Shown: positions 36,985-50,659 of the stretch, piece by piece | Layout of the letters: the number at the start of each line of letters is the position of its first letter | Position numbering within the stretch: the stretch's first letter is position 1 | Assembly: GCA_029891345.1 (NCBI GenBank) | Contig: CM056998.1 | Coordinates: 171,082,332-171,146,331 of the forward strand | Source of the DNA: Dryococelus australis | Taxonomy: Eukaryota; Arthropoda; Insecta; Phasmatodea; Phasmatidae | DNA: 64,000 nt | Direction of reading: 5' to 3' | The notes under the pieces: model-generated | What the model saw: only the letters and a program-made list of their open reading frames with translations | What the model was told of the DNA's origin: nothing | The model's database searches: none | Made by a program: the position numbers and the translations under genes

Positions 36985-37090
36985 ACCATTACCAATTTCC
37001 TACGCCGCAAACCCCATGACGCCCAGGGGAAAAATTACACCCGTCTCCGATGACGTCGGAAGTTGGGTAATGTTTTCCTACGATCTCGAC
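36985..37090 (-). promoter_or_regulatory. Promoter-like patch upstream of prefoldin
   Basis: This is a GC-richer patch in AT-rich surroundings, about 300 bases before the prefoldin start. It contains GATGACGTCGGAAG, which combines a CRE-like TGACGTC core with an overlapping ETS-like CGGAAG. Such sites are common in TATA-less housekeeping promoters. The function is inferred from position and motif only. Confidence 0.4.
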
Positions 37091-37178
37091 ATACACTCTA
37101 CAAATCAGTACTAAAAAATGTTGTTTACTCGCGTTTTTTAAATAGTAGCCTACAGTAGTGTTCTGCAGCTAGCTAGTT

Positions 37179-37490
37179 AAAGGGCCTTACACAAATGAAA
37201 ACTTTAACGTTTGACTTTACCATTTGACTTTACATTTGCTTTCCGATATGTTGTTTATTACGGAGCTAGCGACAATTGAACTGCCAAATGTAGAGTCAAA
37301 TACACTTGACTTTACGATTGCGAAAAATTGAAAAAAATCAAATTAAAGCAGCCTTTTTGCAAAGAATCTAACAGAGATCATATGGAAAGTGCGTTATTTT
37401 AATGTAGGGTGATTTTAATCTCGGTACATTAAACAAAGCTAATTTTAAATCAAATAAATGGAAAAAATATATAATGCGAAGAAGAAATTT
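37179..37490. repeat. Interspersed repeat, copy 1 (possible Harbinger-related)
   Basis: It starts AAGGGCCTTACACAAATGAA and matches 43732-44025 in the same orientation for about 300 bases, including GATCTAACAGAGCTTATGTGG-like and AATCTCGGTACATTAAAC blocks. One frame reads LTEIIWK followed by SRYIKQS, weakly like a MADF domain, which PIF/Harbinger elements often carry in a second protein. The right end could not be found. Confidence 0.6.
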
Positions 37491-40400
37491 TGAATTGAAT
37501 AATATTAATGAGATTTTCATTTTGAAAAAACTTTATGAATGTCATAGTAAGAAGCTCAAAGCTTTAAAACATGTCATAAACCTTTATTAAAATATTATAA
37601 GGTTCTAGGCCAAGTATGGATGTGAAAGAAGAATTTTTATTGGTTTGCACAGTGAAAGAAAGGATGTGTGCATAGTTGTGTCATGATGCATATTAAAACT
37701 TATGCTGTAACAATCCGTACAACCTGTTATATATTACAGAGGATGACTGCACTAATGACAGAATGATTACAGCGCTTTAGCAGAAACCAACGCAAATTGT
37801 CCCGCCATTTTCATTTCTGTCAAAACATTGCCAGCTGATGTGTATTGTCATGTTGATACAATGAATGAGGTGTGATAAGTATTTGAATATTAATATACTG
37901 TTAAATGTGTTTCGTTAACAGCTGCGTGCGAAGTGGCGTTGCTGCGTGTGTGCGAGATTTAATGCATTTGATGTGCATTATTTATACGTTTATACGTGTA
38001 TTTCACCAGCTGCGTGTAAAATGGTGTTGCTGTATACGTGTGCGTGATTTCAAGTGGCGTATGCATGCATGATTTCTAAAAAAATAAAATTTTCGTGTGC
38101 AATATTTATATGTTTTAACTGAGAACTGTTTTATGATGAAGTTAATTTTATTAATCCACAACTGTGTATTTAATGAAACACAGTAGTTTAACCTGACTTG
38201 CAACAGTTCAAAAAAAAACTAAGCCCAGCCCGATAAAATTCAATAAAGCTAGTAATTTTTATTAGTAGCTAGTAATTTTAGCTAATAATTATTAGTGTGC
38301 ATGTTTACCACTACTTATAAGTTTGTATGACAAAAAATAAACAACATTAGTTGTGTGCTTGAATTTAACGTGCATTTTTCGTTTGACTGGTTATGCCTTC
38401 ATTATAATATTTATTCCAGCTGAGGCCATCCTTTTAAATAAATAACCCAACACATATCAATAACAAAAGAATAAATACTACAGTTCTTTAAATCGAAGTT
38501 GTAACAGTGTTAAACACAGTCGCTGCAAAATATTGGTGTGCATTACTTGTAACGAGCTATGTCGTGGAATACAAATATGTTAATTTAAAATGTCCATAAG
38601 AACTATCGTCAATTCAAGCATCTTCAAAACATCATAAATCTGACCTAAATTATATTAGAAGGCTAAAACTGTGAATATTCGTACGGAATGGTTTTTGCAA
38701 TAGGTCTAAGACAACGTTTTGATCACGGAAATGTCGGGTAAATTGAGTGGTTAAATATGTACTTCATAATAATATTTACTCATGGAAATACATCAATTGC
38801 CAAAATTACCTAACCAAACCAATACAAATGCATATATTGATAGTAGAGAGGGCAATTAAGATCGGGGAAATTGTGGGGTAAAAAAATACAAAATATGTAC
38901 ATTTTCATTATAAACCTTTACCCCTCAATTTTCCTTCAGTTCATAGCCCTCCCCATCAGACTGAATATTGACGTACCTCATAAAATCTATGTTCTGTATA
39001 CATAATACAGTGGATTTATTACATTTTCCGGGTATTTTTTAAAGCCCATCTGCTTTACATTACCTCGACGATATGTTTGCATTACCCGGAATCTGCTTAT
39101 CATGAGCACCCACAAAATATAATTTCCACGTCTGTCTCAATACATGAAAATAATGATTTTGATTATGGGTTCAATTCACCAAATTTGTGGTTTTATGTCA
39201 GACTGCTGTAGGGTATAAATGATTTCCAGTGCAGATTCGAGCCGAAAACACCACAGCCCATTGCACCCTTAATATTTCCAAGCACTCAATTAATGGATAC
39301 ATAAACCGTTTACTTGCTCCCATGCATAGGTTTATACACTGCAATTTCAAACATGCAGGCTGGTTTGATATTAACACAATTCTTGACAAAAATAACATTC
39401 ACAGCCCTGCACTATACAACTTCCCAGCGATTTGTTTTAAGCCATAATTAACCCTGACCAACAAAATTCGCGAATTACACTTTATTTCCAGCCAGCAAGT
39501 GCGTAAAAATGTCCAATTGTGTTTTATTTGTCGATTATTTTGGGTACGTATGCATGATATCCCTTACTGCTACACCCTACCACATACCTTTGTTTTGCTG
39601 AAATGAAGATAGTGGACAGAAGGTCATGTGGCCTCAGTTTGGAAACGCTTCTGCCACTCTATGTTTACTATATTAAGTTCATTTATTGGAACTAAGAGCA
39701 AAATGCCAGTACTGACATTTCCACAGTTAACAGACACCAATTTTTCGACTTCGAAATACTTGGACTTTGTGTAATTCCATTAACTGGATGCCGAATTAAG
39801 GTTTCGAAAAAAAAAAAACTAGAAAATCAGAAAAGGTGTTATGGATGCAACAGTACTGATCATTTCAGCAGATTGTCGAAAAAAGAAAAGTACAGCGTGT
39901 AACTCGTTCAAGAGGTCGGCATTTCCATATAGGGAAGAAACACTTATATAGTGACATTTGAGATGCACATCAGCCCGTTCACCATGTCTCTTCTGCAGCA
40001 TCCGAGTCAACAACCTAGTATCGTCGAGCAGTAGCATTACGCAGTGCCACATGCTATGTGTGTTTGAAAGACGGCTACAGCATATAAAGTGTAATTGTGT
40101 TTTTTCCTTTCATACCCATTTTAATGTTATAGTGAAAGTATTTGTATGCGCAAAATGTCAAAAGTTAAATTGTGTTGTTAAATGTCGGGTACCCAGCAGT
40201 AGTGCCAAATGCATCCACATAAATCACTACATGCAACATAACAAGACTGGCGACGAACCAAATGTATTTGTATACGTTCACATCTATATTTGCTTTGAGG
40301 GTTAATATATGTTATTGTTGAAGTGTTGTGTAATAAATATGTTTGTGTACCTTGTGTCCCATCTGGGTTCTAAATATCCGCATCGAAACAGGTTTGTTAG

Positions 40401-41476
40401 TTTTAAGAAAAAATTACGGTTTAGTGTTATGTATTTTTTTGTGTGTTTGCCAACTAGAAAGTCACATTCTGACAGTTGTAGTTTGTATGTTGTTATGGTC
40501 ACATGGTCCAGGGGAGACCATGTGCAAGTGTTTACATTTTCTCATCGGCATCTGTGAAGAATATTTTTCTTTTAAGTACGTCCATTTTGAGGGTAACTTC
40601 CAATATGTTCACCAATATTAGTTCTGCACATTTTTGCATTAGGATGCCAACGTCTGGCCCGTGTTAGGTTAATATTTCATTTGAAAGTTAAATCGTGTAT
40701 GTGTAGTGTCATGTCTGCCTGCAAGGGGTATAACATAATGAAAACAAAGTCACATGGAGACACATGAGGACTATTGCAGTCCATAAAATATTATTCCTAA
40801 CCTACTAACACACACCTGATAATTTTAATTGCCACATAAACATAAACCTGAAAAAGTTATGGCAGTAAATACTGGTCGCGTCAGTATATTGATCTAGTGC
40901 ACCACCGTCCAGCCACCGTAGCTGGCAACCTGGTGAACTCGTGGACGTATTTTAATATAAGAGTGTTTATTGTGTAATATCAGCATGTTATGTTTTTGTT
41001 ACAGTTTGTAATTCATATGTCTATAACCTTTTTGATGCTGGAAGGTTCTTGCGGGGCTCCAGCCCCGAAAACCAGCACGGCTGAAAGTGAGGTTGACGTG
41101 GGGCGGAATCTCAGGGAGAAGTTATAGGTGACTTCGCCCTGTCTCTTACCCATGACAGGGGCCAGTTGAAGCACCCAGGCGTCAGGCTCAGTCCAGCTGT
41201 TAATTTGCTGGAGTCGTGGGCCGACGGCCAACGGGGTGTCCCTGAAGTCACCGTCTTGCGGGTTCTGTTGTCGATGGTTCGTTGTGTTTGCCAACACTGA
41301 TGCTAATAATGGTATAATATGTTACCATTGTAAGTTGCCAGATGTCGGCCCTGGCACGACTTAATACGAAAACACAAATCTTACTCAGCATTTATGGGTG
41401 CCGGTCCCATTGTTGCAAAACTGTAAACATAGAACAGTGAAGCTACTCTGCAAAAGTGTGCAGGTCCCATAAAGAC
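37491..41476. other. No gene recognised
   Basis: About 4 kb of AT-rich sequence. A GC-richer segment at 41040-41300 stands out but has no recognisable domain. Frames near 39960-40300 show no motifs. Confidence 0.5.
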
Positions 41477-41648
<172 letters not shown>

Positions 41649-43727
41649 TGCTTTTGGGGGGTGCCGTACCCAAAGTCAATGCAATGAAACAAACAGAAAC
41701 TGTGTTCACACATGTTATTATTGCCTTTTGTGTACAATAACATACTTTGCACATTTACTAAGTTGAAACGGATTTGATGCTCAGGTCCGTCAGTAACCAA
41801 AACTGCAATTTGATGGGAAGCCAATTAACTTAATTTGCATTACATTTTAAGAAAAGTGCAGTTGCCTCCTCAGCACTAAGTATCGAATAAAAGGTTCCTG
41901 TACATTACGTCTATTGATAAGCTAAGTGATTGCAACCTAAAAGTTGTCGCACCGAGGTTTCGCACAAAACATGAGACGAATGTGCTTCTTACTTACTCTG
42001 GTGGTGGAGACAAACAGTGCGAGCATGGCATCGGCCAGCCCTCAAGATGGCCGGGGCATGCCCAGGAAGCGCGATCTGAGCATCACTAATATTAACATAA
42101 ACACTTATATTAATTAAATTTCACATCAAACTCTATAAACATCATTGCATTGCTTAAACTAACAGCTTTGAGAATTAAAAATCTCTACATAATACCTTTT
42201 TTCTTTCTTCGAGCAAACAGTTCTGCTCATGGGAGAGTTGCACTTTGAATTCACAGGTGTGCTGGTGCATAAAAGAATGTCCTGTGACAACGCACTTTCC
42301 ATCGCATGAGGTACAGCATGCGATGCACTGAATGCTAAAAGGTGCTATGTACAACTTCAATTTGTACCACTACAAAGGACACTACTAACCTCACTTCCGT
42401 GCGGACGGAAACTAATACGTAGACGAGGTATGCTAATCCCTAACCTAATTAGCGTGACACACGCTCCACACACTCGATGTATCAGCCACGGGGCTCATTG
42501 AAGCGAAGCACACTTGACATAGCGAATTCACTGCTGTGCGGGCAGCTCACTCCCTACCTCCAATTGCTGTTGTGCAAAAGGCCCTGGCTTCATTTGGGAT
42601 ACAGTGACTATCTGTTTGTTCATTTACAGCATCAACAAAATGGCCAATGTGAGATATGCGATTTGGGTAACCGCAGAAAAGCAAAGATGTTATCCTCACC
42701 GGCCTATAACAATGCACTCTGAAGCTTCAGAGTGCATTGTTATGCAATGCACTCGCCCTCTATATTGCACTATGCGGCAGATTGGCTACTTGGTTCAAAC
42801 TGTCAGAGAAGTACAAGTGAATGGTGCATTCACATCAAGGCTAGGAAAGGTGTGGCAACACTGCCACCAGCAGATATTTATTTATTTTATATTTTATGAT
42901 TAAGTATTATTAAGAAATTAGTAAAAGGTTTTTCTGTATCACCATTTCATCGGCTTCATCATCATTCCTTTGATTCTTATAATATAAATGTTTTCACATC
43001 TACAACAATTCACGTGACTTGTTGCAGAAGCTTTAGTAGAGTCACCATGATCAAGCAGGGTAGATGCACGTGTGCCATACTCCCTGGACTATTCATATTT
43101 CTTGTTGAATCATTTTGTGAATCAATAGTTTTTCAATATAACGTAACTGGAAACTTTTATTTCTTTCATTGTCCGGGGAGTGAACACCCTGTACCCGGTC
43201 ATATTATACATGACCGGGGTGTAAGTTACCGTAACTGTGTAGGCCTAGCGCCATTTAACACTGTTAGTGCTCGACCAATATTATGGTGTAAATAAATGAC
43301 GTCGTAAAGGAACTCGACATTTTATTTACTCGACCGCCTCCTGGTCGCTTAACCGATATAAATGTACCTACATAACCTTTAGGCAAAAATTGGCATATAA
43401 CAGCCCTGGGAGTGAGCATGAGTGTATGGAGGTAGCTCCGATAGCCACCACTAGCCCAGGATCTTCTGGTACAACAAGGATGGAATTCTGTACTTACTAC
43501 AGATTTCTAAAAATATCTACGAGTTCTGCAATCTCAGATGTGGACATCGAGGGGACCACTTAAGGCCGTCGGCCACACGACCTCAACAATCCTCGTGCTC
43601 TCCACTGAGAGTGCTGGGGCCCGCCTGGAAACAAATCATTAAATTATCCTATCCATATAACCTTCTCTCCTCGATGGCCCAACCAAATGTCAGGAGATAA
43701 GGCTATTTCCGAATTGTCAGCATGAAA
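41649..43727. other. No gene recognised
   Basis: Mixed sequence with no supported gene. It contains the perfect palindrome at 42706-42743. The segment 43420-43620 is GC-richer and unassigned. Confidence 0.5.
42706..42743. repeat. Perfect 38-bp palindrome
   Basis: ATAACAATGCACTCTGAAG is followed without spacer by its exact complement. The centre is AAGCTT. Symmetry ends on both sides at once, and a third partial copy (GCAATGCACTC) follows at 42745. Confidence 0.95.
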
Positions 43728-43731
43728 TTGT

Positions 43732-44025
43732 AAAGGCACTTACACAATTGAAAACTTTAACATTTCACTTTATGTTTACTTTCCAACATATTGTTTCTTA
43801 TGCAGCTTTGACACAATAGAACCGTCCAAGGTAAAGTCAAGCACTCTTGACATTACAATTACGAAAAGTTGAAAGATAAAGTCAAAGTCAAGCACCCATT
43901 TGCCGAGGATCTAACAGAGCTTATGTGGAAAGAGAGTTATTTTATTGTAGGGATAATTAAATCTCGGTATATTAAACCAGGCTTGTCTGAAATTAAATAA
44001 ATGGCAAACGAATACAATGTCAACA
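43732..44025. repeat. Interspersed repeat, copy 2
   Basis: It matches copy 1 at 37179 in order and orientation, starting AAAGGCACTTACACAATTGA and including CTAACAGAGCTTATGTGGAA and AATCTCGGTATATTAAACC. It carries the same weak MADF-like reading. No transposase was found. Confidence 0.6.
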
Positions 44026-44309
44026 GGAAATATGCCAATTAACTGACGTGTGTACGTCCCCAGCCCTAAGACAGTTTGTCTGGCCATAGCCTGCAGCATC
44101 CGCAGCTGGACTGTGCACTCGCTGGAGCGACCAGGCACAGAGCAGACGCAAGAGTACACCGGCGTAGAGTAGCTGGTGGTTGTCATAGCAACGCAGGATG
44201 CCTTGGAGGAATAATTTGGCCAGCTCTGTTGAAATGGGATGTTTAAAGGCCTACTTAAAGACGTTGCTGTGTTTCTCCTATTAAAGTATTTATGATTGTT
44301 TGTGTTTAT

Positions 44310-45738
44310 TTTTCTACCATCTGCCCGCCGCACTCTTCACGCTCCGGCGAAAAGTAACTGCCACGACTGGTCAAACCCCGGTACAAGTCCTGCTAGGCAG
44401 GAATATCACATTGCAGAGCGAAAGAAATTGTCTCCGAGAGAGAGACAGTAGTGAGACAGCAGCGAGTGGTGCACGAGACAAGAGGCACAGGTGCCATCAT
44501 AGCGAGTAGCAGGATTGGCAGGTGAGATACGCGATTCGCTGGTTGCCGGGAAGCAAGTGGCCACCAACAGTACTAACAGTAGACCAGGCCATATACGTCC
44601 GAGCTCATCTGCAGTCCACAGCCCGCATGAAATTTTGCCTGGGACTAGTGCAACGCTGGACGGAGCCTCACTGGGCAGTAAAAACAGTGAGCCCGACCAC
44701 ATACCTGGTCAGAACAGGTCGCAAAACGTTGAGAATCCACCGTCATGATATTCGGGTAGTGGTTGAGAGCGCTCCCGAGAACAGTGCAAAGGACCCCCAG
44801 ATATGCCAGGACAGCCACGCTCAAGACGAGCACATTAGCAGAGGCAGTGAAGAAGAAAGTTGTCCAAGACCTGAGGGTCAGACCAACGAGCGCAGGTGGG
44901 GCGCCGACGCCGAACAACGCAGAGTTCACCAAGTGACTACATCATGCCAATGCCGCAAACGAGCAGGTCGCCACGTCTGAGAGGGACGACGATGATGCAG
45001 GGATGAGGGGAGAAGGAGCTATCCCAGTGTATATAGTGAGAGAGGAGATAGAATCATCAGCGAGGGGTTAGGGCCACCAGGAGCCCCATGGTGGTGATAG
45101 CACTTACAAGCCCCCTGGTGACCATCCATAGATGGGAGGTGACATAGTACCTCCGGAAGGTATATCGGCAGAAGACGCAGAAGGCACAGAGCCACCCGAC
45201 ACAGAGGCACCGACAGGGGTGAGCCCGGCAACCGACGTCGTCAGGTCCGACGGGGATGGGCCATCGAGCCATACCATCAAACAGGAAGAGCTAGAAACAG
45301 CAAGAGGACAGAGAAAGGGAAGAACCAGATCCCAACCCCGCGACACCACCTGGAAGCCTGCAGGAAGACCACGCACCAGAGCTTCGGGGAAGGACACGAT
45401 ACACTGGGATGCAACTACTGGGTCGCACCCAGACCCGACACGACTGCAGCAGTGAAGAGAGTGGAGGAGTAAGCAGTGAGGACAGCGAGTGGCGGGTTGT
45501 CCAGCCCACTATCTCTCTAACGTCCCAACAGGCGAAGAGCGCCTGTGAGGGACTGCATCGCCTGTGGTAATGCAACAGCGCTCCGGAGAGTGCAGGTTTA
45601 CAAACAGCAGCCAAGGACCAACAGACTGCCAGCATGTAGGGAGGCCTACATGCTGCATCCTCGTCGCAGGGAGCAGAGGAGATACTCCTGCTGCGAGTGA
45701 GTAGTCGACTGCAAACAGACTCACGGGGGAGGGGCATT
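44310..45738 (+). pseudogene. 3' end of a Ty3/gypsy element: integrase C-terminus and tail
   Basis: The plus strand starts within the integrase at AALFTLR and TPVQVLLGRNI (about 44316-44400). After a frameshift it reads VRAHLQSTARMKFCLG, LVQRWTEPHWAVKTVSPTTY and LVRTGRKTLRIHRHDIR (about 44600-44755), the GPY/F-type module closing many gypsy integrases. A charged, proline-rich tail with several frames continues to about 45450. A purine-rich run (GGGGGAGGGGCAT) at 45726-45738 ends at the LTR. The copy is 5'-truncated near 44310, so no reverse transcriptase is present. Confidence 0.8.
45726..45738 (+). promoter_or_regulatory. Polypurine tract
   Basis: GGGGGAGGGGCAT lies directly before TGACGCCATC, the start of an LTR1-type LTR. 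Position and base composition fit the plus-strand primer site and link the LTR1 family to a gypsy element. Confidence 0.75.
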
Positions 45739-46250
45739 TGACGCCATCCGCTTCCCCCTAACCCATTTGCCCACCATCGCCGACAACCACAGCAGCTACC
45801 AACACTCTATTGGGCGCTCGTGCATACCAGTTGGGGAGTGCACCACAGTGGTAGAGTCACCAAGACCTATGTTACAAGTGTGGCCGAAGGGGTCAAAGAG
45901 AGTGCCCATGATGTTAGCGGAGTAGGGAAGTGTAAGTGCCGAACAAGCCCAAGCCACATATGCATACATGCAACGTGTCTTAAAAAAAGACCCTGCAAAA
46001 TTAGGCTTAAGTGCAAGGAGCTTTATGTAAACAACACTCAAGGACGCCCGTCCACGCAACTTTAAATTAAGAAGCCCTATATTGTTTCGATGTGCCTCCC
46101 TCCACCCCCCCCCCCCCAACTAAGCTGCCTTTAATTACTGTATTTTCTATTTTCCATTATTTGCCATTTTCACATGTATCATCTTCATTTCATTTCACAG
46201 AGTGTAATATCTCTATTAAAGAGTGTCCATACTAAGAGTAATTGTTATTT
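45739..46250 (+). repeat. LTR1-family 3' LTR (short-type start), end unclear
   Basis: The first 120 bases match the LTR at 4072 (CTTCCCCCTAACCCATTTGCC, then GGGCGCTCGTGCATACCAGT), and CCATTTTCACATGTATC with AGTGTAATAT near 46170-46210 match 4465-4510. The expected terminal TTAGCC...TCA block is not found, so the right limit is approximate and the LTR is truncated or diverged. Confidence 0.65.
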
Positions 46251-48940
46251 TCAAAGTTATAATGTTTTAACTCAAGGGGATGAGTTTTCAGCGATTTTGT
46301 GTGTGTCTGTGTGTAAGAAAATAGTCAGCGTGGCTAGCCTTCCCACCAAACCTCGGCCAGCATGCCGCGCAGAAGTGTAAGTAAGACCTTGAAATTTCGA
46401 GGAGTGGGGTGTGCTGACCGACGGGGTCGCGTTTCGCACGCTTTACCGGCGCTTCATCTTTGTTCTCCAACCACTTCACAGCAATAGACTTTAATTAATA
46501 AGAACATTTGTATATCTCGTAGCCGCCAAATAATTGCCACTCCTCCCTTCCCATGGAATAACATTGCCCAGGAAGGCTTAAATTTTAATATAAAGTTCTT
46601 GTCGCTTTCGGGCATTTTGTACATTGTCACCCTGCCGGCGGGTTAAGCCCAGCAACATGGGTAAATTTCTTCCTAGATGAACCTTAATAAAACCCAATGA
46701 TCTATTGTAAATGGTGTGCATTCTCATTCGGATTGCCTACGGGCCATAGGGGCGCGGGCTCCCACCTTTTCAAGCAATTCATTAAGGGCTATGTATCAGT
46801 GTGTATAATCTTTTTCCATGTTTTATCTACATACAACACAATATGGGTGTGTGAGCCGCCCTAAGATCTCACTGTGCAGGTTTTCAGTATTGCAATTGTT
46901 TCTGTATCAAGCACGACAGTATGAGCCCCGGGAGGACACCGCCTGTCGGTCGTCGGCACACGACCCCAAGAGAAGAAGAGTCTACTCTGCCGAGCTAGTT
47001 GGTATTTCACTTCAAAATACCTGGCGCCTATCATCTACAAGCCAAAGAGTTGGTGAGAATCTATGGAACATTTACCTGTCCCGTTCCCAGCCTTTAATGA
47101 ACACCACTTTGCTACACTACCTTGCCGTCAACTATTTATGTGTTTAAAAGTGCGAGTTCGATAAAAGAAAATTCTTACGCCCTACAAAGCACCGGGGGGT
47201 CCCCATACAAATAAGAGGGACAGAACACAAGAAAGCAAACTCTTTCAAGGCACATACATGGGTTGTCACATTATATTCAATGTTAACACTTATTTTGGCG
47301 CACTATTTGTACTCAAGTTTCTTAATTCTAGGTTTTCAGCTATTTGCTGGACATGACACTCTTAAGCTAGGTTACATTCTCCACCATTCTCCTTCACCAC
47401 TAAACAGTTGATTAAACATACGTTAATTCTTCTTACCATTCTTACATTCTAAGCCTAACTCTCACAAGGAGACTGTTACTTACGTTTTACTACTTTGAAG
47501 GGCGTTTTACTAGATACGCGTTCTCTACACACAATTACAATTTGTATTGATTGCTACATTTACACAAGTTTCTGGGTAGAGTCACTCTGGTGCTATATGA
47601 ACCTTCATACTTTTATTAAGGTTGAGAATTTCCTTGGTAGTGGTTATGGTACACTCACAATGAACTCTCGCCTCATGCTATTACTGCAAGGTTAGAGGGG
47701 TTCTCTAACGCAAGCTGCCTAATGGCACATTGCGAGTAATGGCAAGGGTTATGTCGCATGTGTTCATGGGTCTGCTGATAGGCCACATTGCATGTTCTAA
47801 CTTGCTATCTGTGCTCACGGTATTCTGTGACATTGCTAATTTCATCGTTCTAGATTTTCAAGACAACAACATTTTGTATTATTTTAGTATATGCTTATAT
47901 TACATGAGAACTTAGGGGATTTTGGGGTAAGGCAAACATCAACTTCCCAGTTTGTGTAGGGATTTGATTCTACGTTAATTTCTTCCATTACTTGCAGCAA
48001 GCTAAGGACAAAATGCTTATAACAAAAACACAAAATCATAATTTTTCTCTATGTTGCTCGTGCCCATTTCTAAGAGGCAGTCTACATTAATTAAGGCACT
48101 TATTAATGTGTGGAAGCTTGGTTGCTATCAATGCAAATCCTGAATTTTCAACCATTGAGAATACTTTAGCTAACAATTAGAGGCGTATATAATTTTATAA
48201 GTTACACTAAGGGGAGCAAGTACTCTCGTGGCACTGCCAAAAAGTCGAGGGTAATCTCCCCAGACAAAGTTCCCAGTGGAACCAGCGCTGGCCACTCCAA
48301 CTCTCCCCTCCAGGTGGCCTATACCTATTAAAAGGTCATACCTGGAGCGATACTTTAGCCCCCTCAAGCAAAAACCTAAATCGGCTCTTTTGATCTTCAG
48401 GGTCCAACGGGAACTTTGCAATTTTGATGTCAAGCTATCCGAAGGAATAAAAGAAAACTGTGCTATACTACTGATACACACACTAACTATTCGCGACTGC
48501 AGTTTGTCCTTCACCATTGAATTTAAGCATGGCGGTATACCCCTTATCAACCTTCTTGGGCCAGTGCGCTCGGGCTGTAACTGACTTAGTTTTGTGGGAT
48601 GCCAGACAACCAGAAACATCCCCTGGCACCTCGCCACCGACCGAAAAGAGATTTAGTCTCAACCAACTACTCACTCCGATACGGCACTCATGCACACACA
48701 CTCATTCATTGTGTCCGAAGGTCTCCTTGGCTTGGTCCTACAACATAAAACTCATATATGTTCTCTCACACTCTGTCATTTTTAAGATTTTGGTGCACTG
48801 CACTCGTCAGTCGCATCCAGGTTGTCACATCCGGAGTTTTATGTAACAATAGAGTATTTTTGTTTTTACCAGTATTTCTAGCTGGGCGGTAGAAGGCGCG
48901 ATGGGGAGATTTTCTGCTGCTTTCTTCCGTTACTGTTCTT
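46251..48940. other. No gene recognised
   Basis: Mixed base composition with some GC-richer pieces (46400-46460, 46920-47000, 48270-48650). Frames up to 155 codons near 48170-48637 show no known motif and overlap opposite-strand frames. Possibly decayed retroelement. Confidence 0.45.
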
Positions 48941-48949
48941 TCCATTCTT

Positions 48950-50520
48950 CCTAAGGGCTTACCAGCACCTTATAGACTCCCCTTCCCATCGCACCTTCTC
49001 CCACCAAACCAGCCTCTCCTAGGAGGAGGCAAATCACATTTGGTGTGGCAAATCCTGTCCCACTGAAGGGCTTACTGTAGTCGAAGGTATGCCTCCCATA
49101 TTTACGGATGGCATCCTTGAGGATCTCAGATTCCAGGAATCTTTCTCCTCTTTGCCAGTATCTTTTAAAAGTGTCAATATCTCCTCTGGTTTGGTGGGCA
49201 GGCCTGCCTGGGCGACGACCAGCCTGTACACAGTCTCCATCTTGGGGAACAGGATCCTGCCCCCCTCCCCTTAAGATCCTTATGACCAGGGCTAGAACCG
49301 ACATCAACATGACTGGATCCTCCAGCCTCGTGAGCATCGCTGTACAACCACTGTGGGTCCTCCGGGTCTGCCCGTGCAGGCCAGGCCTGCACAGATGCAT
49401 CCACCTTTTTTTTCGTCCAGCCAGTCTATCTCTATTGTTTTCATTTCCTCAGTAACTGTTTATGGAGGAAGACTTCCCTCTCAACCTTGGTTTCCTCCTC
49501 CATTTGTACTCCCATTGTCCATACCTCTCTGGCACGGTTCATGGCGCAGACTGTTCTTCGTCTGTTATCCCACATGAACTTGCTCATACTATTACTAACA
49601 TGAGCGAAGCCCTCCCAGAAAAACACCACAAGGTTTCATGCACAGGGCCATCCGTATATTACTTCTTCTTCCTCCCTGCCCTGGCCGTTTGTTCTGTACG
49701 GTTCAAGGTCGATAACTCGTGTTATCGACCTGGACTTGGGCAACTCGATTCCCTTTTTCTATGTTATTCTTGCCTGTAGGGGAGTTCCCAAGGTCCCTTC
49801 CAATGAACCAGTACTGGTTCTCCTTGTTGTGTGCCGGGGGGGGGGGGGGCACCCCCACCATCGTCCAAGATAATGGTTGGGTAGATGTGCTCACCCATCA
49901 TGGTTCATGTCATCGTTCCCAGATTCCTTCTCCGAACTATCCAGGTCCTCACTCAACTGGCGATTCGACCACCAGACATCGAACTCTTCCCTTCTTTTTC
50001 ATACTTTTGTGAGATACCTAAGCACCTATCTGGCCATGTCCCTGTCCCGGAGCATGTCCCCGAGATGGAGAAGTCCATGGTTCCCCTCGAATTATAGTTT
50101 GTGGTCTTCACTCTTGGGACACTCCAGTGCATGGGCGGGGGTGTCATCCACTCCACACACAGGGAGAACAGCTTCACCCTGAAGTTTCCGTATCTAATTA
50201 GGAACTGCACCGAATAATGGCGCACTTCTCCAGCCGCAGCCTTCCCCGGACACTAGGGAAGATTTCGTGGGTCAGTGTTTCCTTGTCGCTTCTGTCCCAT
50301 CTGTTCTGTCATGCTGTTAATGTGGCTTCTTTCCTTGTCTTGAGGCCCTCGGGGGGAATTACTTCCCGCCTTCTCCTTCTGGCAATTTCACCTTTCTGCA
50401 CCACCGGCAGATCCAGAGGGATCTCCCCAGCTACCACCTGGAGAGCCTCGCTTGAAGTTGTTCCCCAGACAAACGAAGGTGTACATTGTCGTGGGCCATT
50501 GTGGCCATTTGACAAGTAGG
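48950..50520 (-). pseudogene. R1-like LINE ORF2 C-terminal part
   Basis: The coding strand starts near 50515 with TTSSEALQVVAGEIPLDLPV, the reverse transcriptase thumb motif of R1-clade and related LINEs. It continues, past a stop at the Trp of WQNRWD, into HEIFPSVRGRLRLE (about 50290-50235). After a frameshift it reads VQFLIRYGNFRVKLFSL (about 50205-50155), matching the post-thumb QFLTGHG-NFR motif. A decayed C-terminal region follows to about 48950. The endonuclease and the palm of the reverse transcriptase are absent. Confidence 0.8.
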
Positions 50521-50659
50521 GGTCTCGCGGGTCCTTTCGTGCCGCGTGAACAGTTCGCCACTAACAAAGTTCCGGGTAGTGACTGTCTCTAATATCGCCG
50601 CAACAATTGTATTGTCCAACTGAACCCATAAGCGGGATTCGTCCGAGGAGGGGAGATAT

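Noticed and set aside
48170-48637. 155-codon minus-strand frame as a possible gene
   Set aside because: No recognisable domain, overlap with an equally long plus-strand frame, and location among decayed retroelements.
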